Part shown: positions 1-8,694 of the stretch, one piece after another
Layout of the letters: each line of letters starts with the position of its first letter
Numbering within the stretch: position 1 is the first letter of the stretch
Assembly (NCBI GenBank): GCA_903899015.1
Contig: CAIUHP010000111.1
Location: forward strand, 62,001 to 126,000
From: an uncultured Armatimonadota bacterium
GTDB lineage: Bacteria > Armatimonadota > Fimbriimonadia > Fimbriimonadales > Fimbriimonadaceae
Direction of reading: 5' to 3'
DNA: 64,000 nucleotides
The notes under the pieces: model-generated
Databases searched by the model: none
What the model was told of the DNA's origin: nothing
Seen by the model: the letters and a program-made list of their open reading frames with translations, nothing else
Translations under genes and position numbers: made by a program

Positions 1-853
1 CGTCAGTGGGGGCACCATGCCAGCCCATGGAATAGGGAAAGGCTGTCTGAAAGAGATTATCGTAAGCGCCTAATCCAGACTTCAAAATGGACGCAAGAGC
101 ATTCCTTTCTACATCGTTTAGGTCTGGCAATCGCTGGACGGGTCTCTTGGGAACTAACAGATACTCAAACGGCCATATGGCCCAGAAAGGCACCAACAAC
201 ACCCAATGTTCATTTTGATCGACGACTCGTTCAGCTTTATCGACTTCTTGCTTAACGAGGTCGACAAGCATGGAAGACTGGTGATGATCGAAGTAGCTTT
301 TTTGACAAGCGTCTTCCTTGGCAACCTCGGTAGGCAGGTAGTCACAAGCCCAAACTTGCCCGTGAGGGTGAGGGTTCGAGGCACCCATTGAAGCACCTTT
401 ATTCTCAAAAATCTGAACCCACTTTAGGCGAGCCCCCACTTCGGTGACTTGGTCCGCCCACATGTTAACCACTTCCCTAATCGCGGAAGGCTCCATCTGA
501 GCGAGCGTCAAATCGTGTCGAGGACTAAAGCAGAGGACTCGACATTCTCCGCCTACTGGTTGAGTCTGGAGTAAACCGTCGGTTGTCGTCTCGGCATTGG
601 GATCTGGGGGCAATAAAGCCGCGAAGTCATTCTCGAACACGTATGTCGTCTCGTAGTTCGGGTTGACTTCACCATTCGCTCGAGTATTACCGGGGCATAG
701 ATAACATTTGGTATCGAAGGAGGGCCGATTGTCGGGCGGTAAGGTCTCAACCTGACCCAGCCAAGGTCGCTTTGTTCGATGGGGAGAAACAAGCACCCAC
801 TCATCAAGGAGCGGATTGTACCGGCGGTGTGGATTGTCCGAGAGATCAATCAT
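1..853 (-). CDS. galT: Galactose-1-phosphate uridylyltransferase (3' end outside window)
   Basis: Transfers UMP from UDP-glucose to galactose-1-phosphate in the Leloir pathway (cytoplasm). About 284 codons are visible and the C-terminus lies beyond the left edge, so no stop codon is seen; the family is usually about 340 residues. The N-terminus reads MIDLSDNPHRRYNPL followed by DEWVLVSPHRTKRPW, a GalT signature. A Cys-x-x-Cys zinc pair is visible in CYLCPGN, and the active-site HPH occurs in SNPHPHGQVW. The ATG at 853 gives the family N-terminus. It lies just downstream of tRNA-Thr. With the GH36 alpha-galactosidase elsewhere in the window it would let the cell use galactose; that link is inference. 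Confidence 0.93.
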   Translation of the reverse strand, partial: MIDLSDNPHRRYNPLLDEWVLVSPHRTKRPWLGQVETLPPDNRPSFDTKCYLCPGNTRANGEVNPNYETTYVFENDFAALLPPDPNAETTTDGLLQTQPVGGECRVLCFSPRHDLTLAQMEPSAIREVVNMWADQVTEVGARLKWVQIFENKGASMGASNPHPHGQVWACDYLPTEVAKEDACQKSYFDHHQSSMLVDLVKQEVDKAERVVDQNEHWVLLVPFWAIWPFEYLLVPKRPVQRLPDLNDVERNALASILKSGLGAYDNLFQTAFPYSMGWHGAPTD

Positions 854-859
854 GAGATC

Positions 860-934
860 TGGAGCCGAAGACAGGACTTGAACCCGCGACCCGCTGTTTA
901 CAAAACAGCTGCTCTACCACTGAGCTACTTCGGC
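860..934 (-). tRNA. tRNA-Thr (anticodon TGT)
   Basis: Read on the minus strand it starts GCCGAAG and the matching acceptor strand CTTCGGC closes at 864-870. The anticodon arm is CTGTT-TTGTAAA-CAG-like with TGT in the loop, and the T-arm holds GGTTCAAGTCC. Discriminator T and an encoded CCA (860-862) follow. All four arms fold normally. It lies between a hypothetical gene and galT on the same strand. Confidence 0.96.
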
Positions 935-1001
935 ACGAACGAGATATGGTGACCCAAAACGGTCCCATGAATCAAGACATTTGGCGAGAGAGGGGAAAAA
1001 A

Positions 1002-1421
1002 CTACACCTTTCCGCGTCTACGAGTTCGCACGAGCTTTGGTGAGCCATCCAATCCGTAACCCAATTTGTATCCGGGAGGAATATTCTTCAGCGCTTCGGC
1101 TAATTCCGAAGGCATCGATACCGCAGAGGATCTTCGACGAGTTCTTCGCTTACCGGGATTGAGTAGGTCGAAAGCCTCAGTCGCATCTGCATCTTTATCC
1201 AACGCATTAAGCTGCTTGGTATCGATTTCGTAAAGTTCAGACGATGCGGGAAACGATAGGAAGAGATAATTCGAACTACTCAGCATACGTGCTTTAACTG
1301 GCACTGAATATTTCTTTACTCCCACCTTGATCGACAGAACACCCTCTTTTTCCTGCGCCTTAAATTTAAGGGAGTTCTTTACGTTCTGTACCGTCTTCTT
1401 CAAATTAATCTCCTCTTCCAC
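1002..1421 (-). CDS. Conserved-looking hypothetical basic protein
   Basis: A 139-residue protein that I do not recognise. The first half is Lys-rich with alternating beta-like segments (KVGVKKYSVPVKAR). The middle is acidic (DKDADATEAFDLL), followed by a strongly basic stretch (KRRTRRRS) and a basic tail (RTRRRGKV), which would suit nucleic-acid binding. No signal peptide or membrane segment is seen. It lies 80 bp downstream of panC in the same direction and may be the last gene of that run. Codon use resembles its neighbours. Function unknown. Confidence 0.65.
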   Translation of the reverse strand: MEEEINLKKTVQNVKNSLKFKAQEKEGVLSIKVGVKKYSVPVKARMLSSSNYLFLSFPASSELYEIDTKQLNALDKDADATEAFDLLNPGKRRTRRRSSAVSMPSELAEALKNIPPGYKLGYGLDGSPKLVRTRRRGKV

Positions 1422-1501
1422 GCGTTTTTTAATATACTCCAGGCATTCTTTAATGAACCTTAAATAGTCCTAACTTCACAATCGAGATACAACGCGGCTC
1501 A

Positions 1502-2323
1502 CTAGATAAGAACGTTATCAATTAGCCGTGTATTCCCGAGACGAGCAGCAACAATTAATGCACTGCCTTTTGAAAGGCTACGTGTAGGATGAGCGGTTTC
1601 TAGATCGATTAGTTCGAAGTAATCCACTTTAAATCCGTTCGCATTCAATACTTCGACCGATTGAAGTAAATGAAGTTCCGATACTTCTAAACCGGATGAT
1701 GCTTTGATTTTGTCACGACACTCGGTTAGTTGTTGATACAGCATTGGAGCGATCGCGCGATTTTCCGGCGATAAGTAAACATTTCTACTTGACATGGCCA
1801 ATCCGTCATTTTCTCGGGTAGTGGGCTGACGACTAAAAATCACCGGGATATTTAGGTCTTCTACCATGCGCTGAATAACGAGGCACTGCTGGAGGTCTTT
1901 CGCTCCAAAGTAGGCAATAGTCGGCCGCACGATGTTGAACAACTTGCAGACAACGGTCGCTACTCCCGCAAAATGAGTCGGCCGAACCGATCCTTCCCAC
2001 AGCTCGGTAACTTCCGGAACGTGAATAGTAGTGGCCGCTCTTGGATAAATCTCGTGAGTGCTAGGAGCAAAGAGAATATCGACACCGACTTCATCTGCTA
2101 ATGCGATATCTCGATCGAGATTGCGGGGGTAACGGTCGAAGTCTTCGCCTTGGCCAAATTGAGTTGGGTTGACAAACAGTGAGACTACTACCCGATCGGT
2201 CTCACGTCGAGCCGCCCGCATGAGATCAAGATGCCCTTCATGAAAGGCTCCCATGGTCGGTACAAACCCAGTTGTTAGTCCATTAGGGTGTTCGAGTGCT
2301 GCAATAGATGTTACGATTTTCAA
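1502..2323 (-). CDS. panC: Pantothenate synthetase
   Basis: ATP-dependent condensation of pantoate and beta-alanine to pantothenate, the step before coenzyme A synthesis; cytoplasmic. The 273 residues match the family length. The nucleotide-binding motif PTMGAFHEGHL (HxGH type) is near residue 23, followed by VSLFVNPTQFG, GAKDLQQ (near 145) and the SSRN loop of the adenylate-forming class near residue 180. It begins 33 bp after panB, so the two pathway enzymes are probably co-transcribed. Confidence 0.96.
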   Translation of the reverse strand: MKIVTSIAALEHPNGLTTGFVPTMGAFHEGHLDLMRAARRETDRVVVSLFVNPTQFGQGEDFDRYPRNLDRDIALADEVGVDILFAPSTHEIYPRAATTIHVPEVTELWEGSVRPTHFAGVATVVCKLFNIVRPTIAYFGAKDLQQCLVIQRMVEDLNIPVIFSRQPTTRENDGLAMSSRNVYLSPENRAIAPMLYQQLTECRDKIKASSGLEVSELHLLQSVEVLNANGFKVDYFELIDLETAHPTRSLSKGSALIVAARLGNTRLIDNVLI

Positions 2324-2356
2324 AGCTTAAAATGGGTAGCGATATTAGCGAGACTT

Positions 2357-3142
2357 TTAAAAGCTATTGTCCTTCCCGGGAAACTGTCCAGTTCGAACGT
2401 CTTCCGTGTATTGGCTTAGCGCTGCAATGATGGCGTCATGTGCCTTCATATACTGCCGAGCGTGCTTCATCGGTTTAGGATTCAATCCGAGTACATCGTG
2501 AATAACTTGGATCTGTCCTGAACAATGAATGCCTCCGCCAATGCCAATAGTGGGGATTTCGAGTGCCTCGGTGATTTGTTGAGCGACTTCTGCGGGAATC
2601 AATTCCAACACGATCGCAAAAGCACCCGCATCTTGGACCCGAAGGGCGGCATCGACGACCGATTGCCCGCTACTGCCCTTGCCTTGAACTTTGAAGCCAC
2701 CAAACAAATTGACCGATTGAGGAGTCATGCCGACATGCCCCATTACTGGCAAACCTGACTTAACAATTGCTGCAATTTGATCGGTGTATTCACCCTCAAG
2801 CTTGACTGCTTCAGCTCCCGCCTTCGCAAGTGCGACTGCCGAATCTACCGACTGCGCGACAGAAGATTGGTAGGTACCAAATGGCAAGTCGGAAACAAAG
2901 AGTGCTCGTTTGACACCCACCCGCGTCGACCGAGTGTGATTGACCATTTCGTCAAGAGTTACCGGAACGGTTGACGAATAGCCAAGCACTACGTTGCCTA
3001 GTGAATCACCAACAAGGATAACATCCGCACCCGATGCATCAGCAAGATGTCCAAACACTGCGTCGTAAGCAGTTAAGCAAGCAATCTTTTCGCCTTTCCG
3101 GTGCTTCTCCCGGATTAGGGGAGCAGTGATCTTATCGGCCAT
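2357..3142 (-). CDS. panB: 3-methyl-2-oxobutanoate hydroxymethyltransferase
   Basis: Makes ketopantoate from 2-oxoisovalerate and methylene-tetrahydrofolate, the first committed step to pantothenate. It is 261 residues, a TIM-barrel family length. Visible family signatures are ACLTAYDAVFG near residue 22, VGDSLGNVVLGY near 45 (metal-binding Asp), KLEGEY near 115, GHVGMTPQS near 137 and the strand ending TIGIGGG near 200. It starts 10 bp after the peroxiredoxin stop and is followed by panC, so it belongs to the minus-strand run. Confidence 0.97.
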   Translation of the reverse strand: MADKITAPLIREKHRKGEKIACLTAYDAVFGHLADASGADVILVGDSLGNVVLGYSSTVPVTLDEMVNHTRSTRVGVKRALFVSDLPFGTYQSSVAQSVDSAVALAKAGAEAVKLEGEYTDQIAAIVKSGLPVMGHVGMTPQSVNLFGGFKVQGKGSSGQSVVDAALRVQDAGAFAIVLELIPAEVAQQITEALEIPTIGIGGGIHCSGQIQVIHDVLGLNPKPMKHARQYMKAHDAIIAALSQYTEDVRTGQFPGKDNSF

Positions 3143-3152
3143 AGAAAGGAGT

Positions 3153-3614
3153 CTACCGTCCTAGCTGATCAAGGACAGCTTTGACTTCAGCCGCGTGACC
3201 AAGTGGTTTTACTTTATTGAAGACTTTCACGACAATGCCGTTGGCATCTACAACAACCGTCGTACGCTCTACGCCCATGTACTTTTTGCCATACATCGAC
3301 TTCTCTACCCAGACTCCAACTGCGTTGCATAGCTCTTTCTCGGTATCGGCTAAGAGCGTAAATGGCAGATTGTATTTGTCGGCAAACTTGCGATGCGATT
3401 TCACGCCATCGGGGCTAACACCGAGTACTGTGGCGCCAGGAATGTTCGGGAGAATGTCTCGAAACTCGCACGCTTCAACTGTGCATCCGCTGGTATCGTC
3501 CTTGGGATAGAAGTAGAACACAAGCGGCTTTCCCTTAAGACCATCAAGAGTAAGGATATTTCCATCTTGATCAGGGAGTGAAAACGCAGGAAAAACGGCA
3601 CCTTCTGAAATCAT
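3153..3614 (-). CDS. bcp: Peroxiredoxin of the Bcp/PrxQ type
   Basis: Thiol peroxidase that reduces hydroperoxides using thioredoxin-type donors. The peroxidatic Cys sits in PKDDTSGCTVEACEF (near residue 45), with a second Cys five residues on, the 1-Cys/atypical 2-Cys PrxQ arrangement. A longer frame opens at a TTG (3626), but the ATG at 3614 has GGAG just upstream and gives the usual N-terminus, so I prefer it (153 residues). It is followed 10 bp later by panB, an unusual pairing that probably just reflects a shared operon. Confidence 0.94.
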   Translation of the reverse strand: MISEGAVFPAFSLPDQDGNILTLDGLKGKPLVFYFYPKDDTSGCTVEACEFRDILPNIPGATVLGVSPDGVKSHRKFADKYNLPFTLLADTEKELCNAVGVWVEKSMYGKKYMGVERTTVVVDANGIVVKVFNKVKPLGHAAEVKAVLDQLGR

Positions 3615-3678
3615 TTCTTTCTCCAAACTTGAGGCGAGCCTAGCCTATCAATGAGTCCACGCTCGCATTTACATGATC

Positions 3679-4098
3679 CTATTCGGCTTCTTCCGCCGAA
3701 TCGTTAGCAGAATGGATATCTAAGAGCATGGCTTGCATCAAATCAACGCGTAACACGATGCCTGCCATGCGCTCATCGTCCATTACCGGCAAAATCGTGA
3801 GTCCACTGCTGAGCATGCGGTGGAAGGCTTCACCAATCTCAGTGTCGGCAGAGGCCGTCGTCGGTTCCTGGCTTCCGTAAATATAGGCGGGATCGGTCGC
3901 CATGCTGGTGAGGCTGTCTCTCTTGGCCACCACTCGGCAAAGATCCCCTTCGGTCACAACCGACACCGGACGCATGTCCTCGTCAACCACAACGAGGGCT
4001 GGGAATTGGTAGATATCCATTTTATCTACCGCATCCCTAACCGTGCTCTCGCGAGTCAACCATGGAATATGGGCGTGAAGAACCTCGCGAAGCGTCAT
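3679..4098 (-). CDS. CBS-domain pair protein
   Basis: A 139-residue stand-alone CBS pair (Bateman module). The first repeat spans about residues 8-60 (TVRDAVDKMDIYQFPALVVVD, then SVVTEGDLCR) and the second about 75-130 (EIGEAFHRMLSSGLTILPVMD, then GIVLRVDLMQAM). Such pairs bind adenosyl nucleotides and regulate partner proteins. No enzymatic domain is attached. The tail is acidic (SAEEAE). It lies 24 bp after the metallophosphoesterase stop and 64 bp before the peroxiredoxin, in the same direction. The ligand cannot be read from sequence. Confidence 0.88.
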   Translation of the reverse strand: MTLREVLHAHIPWLTRESTVRDAVDKMDIYQFPALVVVDEDMRPVSVVTEGDLCRVVAKRDSLTSMATDPAYIYGSQEPTTASADTEIGEAFHRMLSSGLTILPVMDDERMAGIVLRVDLMQAMLLDIHSANDSAEEAE

Positions 4099-4122
4099 AG
4101 CATTAGTTTACTTCCCTGCTCT

Positions 4123-5103
4123 CTAAGGAACCGAATAGCTGTAACTATCCATCGCCTCGTAGTGGCCAGGACCGGTTCTTCCCTTAAAGGTAATCGTCGC
4201 TTTCTTGCCGTCGATTTGTACAAGAAGGTATCCGTATGTATTATCAATATGCTTCACACGTGAGAGTTTCCAATCCGTGTTATTTCCTGAATATTCTCCT
4301 TGTTTGTAAAACGGAGCACCCGCAGTTCCCGCCACAAATTGGTGCATCTCTGGACCAGGGTCTCCACTGGCTCGAGTAACTGCCATGTGATCGTACAAGT
4401 GGTCGTGTCCAGCAAAGAAGACTCGCGAGCCAGCTTTGATAAGGCTATTCCACATGGCATCTCGTTTCGCAGGCGAAGCGTCCATCGTATCTTTGTGAGC
4501 ACCGTCCATGAACGCTGGTTCATGTCCCATAGCAAAAACAAATGGCTTTTTGTACTTCGCCAAGACCTTATCCAACCACGTCTGATTGATGGCCTCTCCT
4601 TTCGCTTGGTATTGGTCGAGGCCAATCGCTAAAACAGGTCCCGACGTGTAAAAGAACGTCAGATCTCTTTCTGATTCAGGCCCATTGGATGGCAGGGCAT
4701 ATTTACCGGAAAAGACTTTATTCCAGCGAGCCCAAGCATCCGTACTGCTTGAATCATGATTGCCTCGACACGGCAACACCTTGATGTGCTTGTCATACAG
4801 TGGCTCCATGATCTCTCGCCAAGACAGCAGTTGCTTCTCGAATTCGTTGGCATCTTTGGTGTATCCCGACACGAGGTCACCGGTCCACAAAAGAAAGCGG
4901 GCCTTTTCCGCTAAAACTGCATCCCGAATCTCACCCGTGATGAGGGTATTGATTCCGTTCTTGTCTTCCGGACGATGTGCCCTAGTGTCCGCTCGCCCAT
5001 CGCCTGCAACGACGAATGTCCATTTCTCGGCCCGCACAAAAGACGGGGCAAGTACGAGGGTTGAGATGCTGGCTAGAACCAACGCTCCGAATCGGTATCG
5101 CAT
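4123..5103 (-). CDS. Secreted calcineurin-type metallophosphoesterase
   Basis: A 326-residue protein with a signal peptide (hydrophobic residues 6-20, likely cut after FVRA). The metallophosphoesterase motifs occur in order: VVAGDGR (near 31), WTGDLV (near 75), CRGNHDSS (near 113), MGHEPAF (near 193) and AGHDHLYDH (near 232). These supply the dinuclear metal ligands and the catalytic His. Secretion suggests a phosphatase or nucleotidase acting on extracellular phosphate esters; the substrate is unknown. It is the first gene of the leftward run and is divergent from the GntR regulator. Confidence 0.9.
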   Translation of the reverse strand: MRYRFGALVLASISTLVLAPSFVRAEKWTFVVAGDGRADTRAHRPEDKNGINTLITGEIRDAVLAEKARFLLWTGDLVSGYTKDANEFEKQLLSWREIMEPLYDKHIKVLPCRGNHDSSSTDAWARWNKVFSGKYALPSNGPESERDLTFFYTSGPVLAIGLDQYQAKGEAINQTWLDKVLAKYKKPFVFAMGHEPAFMDGAHKDTMDASPAKRDAMWNSLIKAGSRVFFAGHDHLYDHMAVTRASGDPGPEMHQFVAGTAGAPFYKQGEYSGNNTDWKLSRVKHIDNTYGYLLVQIDGKKATITFKGRTGPGHYEAMDSYSYSVP

Positions 5104-5273
5104 GCCTAAATTCTAGCCTCATCCCCATTACCGTAGCTTGCGGATCGACCAATTAACGGTTCGTAAGCGATTTCTTCAAGGTTTCTTACGGGCTAGCTCT
5201 CATCCTTACTTTGACTCCATGATTCCCGACCAAACCCGATTTTTCATTCTCGCTTCTCATTTCGCTAATCATC

Positions 5274-5295
5274 TTGTATTATTGATTTAATACAA
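5274..5295. promoter_or_regulatory. Perfect palindromic operator before the GntR/ABC operon
   Basis: TTGTATTA and TAATACAA are exact reverse complements separated by TTGATT, ending 25 bp before the regulator's ATG. A TATTAT -10-like element overlaps the left arm. Length and AT-rich two-fold symmetry fit a dimeric GntR/YtrA repressor site, suggesting autoregulation of the operon that follows. Confidence 0.7.
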
Positions 5296-5320
5296 TGATT
5301 CGTTGCCTTCTTGGGAGTAC

Positions 5321-5725
5321 ATGCAACTCCATATAACGACAAGTGATGGAGTACCGATCTATTTGCAGATCGTCAACCAGATCAAGTATCTCGTGGCATC
5401 TGGCCGATTAAAGGCAGGAGATGAGGTCCCACCGATACGTGTTCTGGCCGAGCAACTGGTTGTGAATCCCAACACGGTTGCTCGGGCATACCGAGAACTG
5501 GAGCTTGCAGGAGTTGTTGAGAAACGTCGCACGGCAGGGACCTTTATCTCGGCCGGTGGTTCGTTGCTTGCCCATCCCGAGCAGGTTCGCATTCTCACCG
5601 AACGAATCGATGCGTTGCTCACCGATGCTCGCCAAATGAATTTCTCGACTGGAGAGATCGTCGATCTCCTCCATGATCGCGCTTCCGCTCTTAATCCTTC
5701 CGACACAAAAAAGGAAACTCGCTGA
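5321..5725 (+). CDS. GntR-family (YtrA subfamily) transcriptional regulator
   Basis: A 134-residue regulator with an N-terminal winged helix: VPIYLQIVNQIKYLVASGRL, then AGDEVPPIRVLAEQLVVNPNTVARAY as the helix-turn-helix, and a short C-terminal helical tail of the YtrA type with no effector domain. YtrA proteins normally repress the ABC transporter operon they head, and here the ATPase gene overlaps its stop codon by one base. I choose the ATG at 5321 (GGGAG just upstream, typical N-terminus) over the TTG at 5303. The palindrome at 5274-5295 is the likely binding site. Confidence 0.92.
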   Translation: MQLHITTSDGVPIYLQIVNQIKYLVASGRLKAGDEVPPIRVLAEQLVVNPNTVARAYRELELAGVVEKRRTAGTFISAGGSLLAHPEQVRILTERIDALLTDARQMNFSTGEIVDLLHDRASALNPSDTKKETR

Positions 5726-6618
5726 TGAACCCTATCGTTGACATACAAAATATCACCCGTTCGTTTGGTGCCAAGACTGCCCTCAGCAATGTGACTCTCC
5801 AACAGGAGAAAGGAACGGTGCTTGGTCTCGTCGGCGAAAACGGCTCTGGAAAGACAACCCTTATCAAGCACATTCTGGGCCTATTCAAGCCGGATCAAGG
5901 CACCGTCCGCGTCTTTGGAATGGATCCGGTTGCCGATCCAGTTTCGGTCCTATCCCAAATCGGATATTTATCGGAGGAAGACATTCTGCCGACCTGGATG
6001 CGAGTGGACCAGTTGCAACGATACATGCAAGGCTTCTATCCCACTTGGGATCAAGCTTATGCCGATCAGCTCGTGAAAGAATTCGGGCTCGACCGATATT
6101 CCAAGCTCCAAGGCTTATCGAAGGGCCAGCGAGCACGAGTAGGTCTGATGGCTGCTCTTGCCTACCGCCCTGAGCTTCTCCTGCTTGACGAACCGTCTTC
6201 TGGTTTAGACCCTATTGTCCGAAGGGATATTCTCGGCGCAATCGTTCGAACGATTGCCGACGAAGGAAGAACCGTCCTTTTCTCTTCTCATCTGCTAGGC
6301 GAGGTGGATCGTGTCGCAGACCGAATCGCGATGATCAAAAATGGAGAAATCATCTTCTGCGAGAACCTGGATGACCTGAAAGAAACTCATCTAGCCTTAA
6401 CCGTAGTCTGCAGCCAACCTCGCCCGGTCCCCCCTCGCTTCAAGGGAGCAGTTGGGGCCGAAGGAAGCGGAAAGGAGTGGTCCGTCGTTTTTAAAGGCAC
6501 CGTAGCGGAAGCCGAAACATCGGTTGCTGAAATCGACGCCTCAATCGCAGAACAACGATGGGCCAACCTGGACGAGATTTTCGTCGCCTATTCCCGTCCC
6601 ACCGGGGGATCTGATTGA
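5725..6618 (+). CDS. ABC transporter ATP-binding protein
   Basis: A 297-residue ABC ATPase. Walker A GENGSGKTT is near residue 38, the signature LSKGQRARV near 134, Walker B LLLLDEPSSGLDP near 153, and the H-loop FSSHLLGEVDR near 190. The C-terminal 80 residues resemble the accessory region of drug- or peptide-export ATPases. The start codon overlaps the regulator's stop (TGATG), so translation is probably coupled. Together with the permease downstream it forms an exporter controlled by the YtrA regulator. Substrate unknown. Confidence 0.94.
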   Translation: MNPIVDIQNITRSFGAKTALSNVTLQQEKGTVLGLVGENGSGKTTLIKHILGLFKPDQGTVRVFGMDPVADPVSVLSQIGYLSEEDILPTWMRVDQLQRYMQGFYPTWDQAYADQLVKEFGLDRYSKLQGLSKGQRARVGLMAALAYRPELLLLDEPSSGLDPIVRRDILGAIVRTIADEGRTVLFSSHLLGEVDRVADRIAMIKNGEIIFCENLDDLKETHLALTVVCSQPRPVPPRFKGAVGAEGSGKEWSVVFKGTVAEAETSVAEIDASIAEQRWANLDEIFVAYSRPTGGSD

Positions 6619-6779
6619 GAGCGTCGTTAACCTTTACGAGCCTTGCTTGTATAGCACTCTCGGCTATTCCGTTTTCGGGATTTGCCAATGCTATTCAAAC
6701 CAACATGGTCACGCCTTACCAAATCTGGTTAATAGTGCCATCGCTCTTCCTTACCGCCCCATCCTCACCAAGATTGTAA
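6615..6779 (+). CDS. Candidate 54-residue membrane peptide between ATPase and permease
   Basis: A TTG overlapping the ATPase stop (TTGA) opens 54 codons. The predicted peptide begins MRASLTFTSLACIALSAIPF, a basic N-terminus followed by a hydrophobic helix ending near FANA like a signal peptide. A second hydrophobic stretch follows (QIWLIVPSLFLT). It fills most of the otherwise unexplained gap between ATPase and permease. The overlap suggests translational coupling. There is no homologue that I recognise, and chance opening is possible. Confidence 0.4.
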   Translation: MRASLTFTSLACIALSAIPFSGFANAIQTNMVTPYQIWLIVPSLFLTAPSSPRL

Positions 6780-6815
6780 ACATCGACACCGTACGTCACC
6801 CATAAGAGTTGTCCA

Positions 6816-8630
6816 ATGCCGAGTGGAAATATCGTTCGTCCCAACCAATCCCTGATTCAAACGTTGCTCGCCTTCGCTTATCCCATTGGGATTGCGCGGA
6901 GACGTAAGGTTATCGAATCGACCGTTGCACTTGTCGTCGCAATCCTAGCCTCATATGGAATCAAGTTTCTGGCGCCTGGGTTATTTCCAAGCGGATCTCC
7001 TAAGGCGGTCAAAGCGATGGTTGACCTCCTTGAGAACTTTCCCGCCGGAGTTCTGTTCGGAATCCTCTACTTTCAGGCCATGGGACTAGGTTCACCCGAA
7101 ATCAATACGACTGATACTCCCGCGAGCCTCCTAACCCAACGCACATTTGTGTTGCCGGTAACCACAAAAAAGCTGGTTCTCATCCCAATGTTGATGGCCT
7201 CACTTTTTGTATTGGTGCCCGCTATCCTGTATGCCGTTTTTGCAATCCTCCCACTGAACCTCCATGTTCCAGTCTGCTTACCGCTCCTGATGTTGGCCTA
7301 TACGGTCTGTTCCTCAAACAGCAGTGCGTGGATGATGAGTGCGACCGCACCATTCGGGTGTCTTTTTCTTCCCATTCAGCTAGGAGCTCCGTTTGCAGTT
7401 TTGATTGGCTGGATCAATGGATATTCTCCCGTCTTACTGTCAATAGGAGTTTGCGTAGTGTTGCTGGTTTCGGTACTCAGCGCGCTCGCCGCTGCTCCGC
7501 AAGCAAGAATCTCGTCGAGACAGCTTGGGGCAAAAAGAGCTACCGGCAACCTAGACAAGCAGAAAGCGAGGGGGCTGACCCGAGTCATGGAATCGGATTC
7601 AACTCCGTTTCCAAGTTCCCGGGAAGCCCAATACTGGATCGAAACCGCTCGAAACATTCATGTTTCCGTCCCCATGGTGATTGGAGTAATGGGGCTGATC
7701 ATCTTGGTTTTCCTGTGGATTTCGAGCAGCGATTGGATGGTTGGAATTTTCGGATCCAATTCAAAGGTTCAAGCCACGACCGAAGGCCTCGGGATCGGTG
7801 GAATACAAGTTGGGCCCCACTTACCTCTCTCTCTCTTAGTGTTGCCCGGAGCCGCGATGTTTTGCTTTATGTTTGCGGCGAACTCAAAGGTTGCCCGGAC
7901 CATAACGCTTGGCAAGGTTTCAAACGAAGATTCCCTCGATCCATTTATTGCTATCCGCCCCGTTACTAGCCTGCAAATCACCGTCGCTCGACTCAAATCA
8001 GCAGTTAAAACTGCAGTCAATCTTGCGATAGTGGTCACGGCGTTGCTTTTCCTTTGGACACTCTCGCCAGCCAAAGAAGGGCTTCATAGGGGCCCATTGA
8101 TTGAGCTATTGTCTGCTCACGCTAAGTTTCGAACTTGGCTGCTCGTGTTCGTGGTCGCTTTATCGCTCCCGTTTGTACTTTGGACATGCTTGGCCGGAGA
8201 ACCGATAGCGGCGGTAACGGGTTCACGTAAGAGTCGAGTCGGAACGAGCATGCCCATCGTCATTGCCTTTTTCACCGTCGTTCCAATTCTAGGCGGAGTC
8301 ATTATCGCTAGCCTTGATGAGACTCATCAACTAGAATTGATAAGGACTTGGTTGATGTTCTTCCTTACGATTCTGGTAGCCATAAAGCTCATCGTTGCCG
8401 TGGTGGGTGCCTTGAGGCTTCGACGTAAAGCTTTGATCTCTGTCCCAGAACTAAGGACTGGAGCGATTAGCTGGATCGTTGCCCTGATACTGTTCAGCTT
8501 TGTATATGAATGCGTGATTCAACCGGACTTGGCTGGATTAGTCTTTATAAGTTTGATCGTCGCCGCCATATTGCCAATGAATCGCATTCTCTGGCAAGTT
8601 TTGAGGCTTGATGAAAGTCGCCACCGCTAA
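6816..8630 (+). CDS. Large polytopic ABC-transporter permease-like protein
   Basis: A 604-residue integral membrane protein with about twelve or more hydrophobic segments spread over the whole length (for example near residues 30-50, 105-140, 155-175, 195-215, 290-310, 355-375, 405-425, 450-470, 495-515 and 550-590). No enzymatic motif is seen. Its place at the end of the YtrA-regulator/ATPase operon implies the membrane half of an exporter. A central hydrophilic segment near residues 230-280 could be a loop. I do not recognise a named subfamily. Confidence 0.82.
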   Translation: MPSGNIVRPNQSLIQTLLAFAYPIGIARRRKVIESTVALVVAILASYGIKFLAPGLFPSGSPKAVKAMVDLLENFPAGVLFGILYFQAMGLGSPEINTTDTPASLLTQRTFVLPVTTKKLVLIPMLMASLFVLVPAILYAVFAILPLNLHVPVCLPLLMLAYTVCSSNSSAWMMSATAPFGCLFLPIQLGAPFAVLIGWINGYSPVLLSIGVCVVLLVSVLSALAAAPQARISSRQLGAKRATGNLDKQKARGLTRVMESDSTPFPSSREAQYWIETARNIHVSVPMVIGVMGLIILVFLWISSSDWMVGIFGSNSKVQATTEGLGIGGIQVGPHLPLSLLVLPGAAMFCFMFAANSKVARTITLGKVSNEDSLDPFIAIRPVTSLQITVARLKSAVKTAVNLAIVVTALLFLWTLSPAKEGLHRGPLIELLSAHAKFRTWLLVFVVALSLPFVLWTCLAGEPIAAVTGSRKSRVGTSMPIVIAFFTVVPILGGVIIASLDETHQLELIRTWLMFFLTILVAIKLIVAVVGALRLRRKALISVPELRTGAISWIVALILFSFVYECVIQPDLAGLVFISLIVAAILPMNRILWQVLRLDESRHR

Positions 8631-8642
8631 TCCTCAAATGAC

Positions 8643-8678
8643 AATGGCCCTCAAACGAACCAATCGTTGAGGGCCATT
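8643..8678. terminator. Bidirectional terminator hairpin
   Basis: AATGGCCCTCAA (8643-8654) and TTGAGGGCCATT (8667-8678) form a perfect 12-bp stem with a 12-nt loop. It lies between the convergent permease and nuoF genes, whose stops are 8630 and 8695, so it can end transcription from both sides. The T-tract is weak. Confidence 0.75.
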
Positions 8679-8694
8679 TCGATACGTGGGATGA

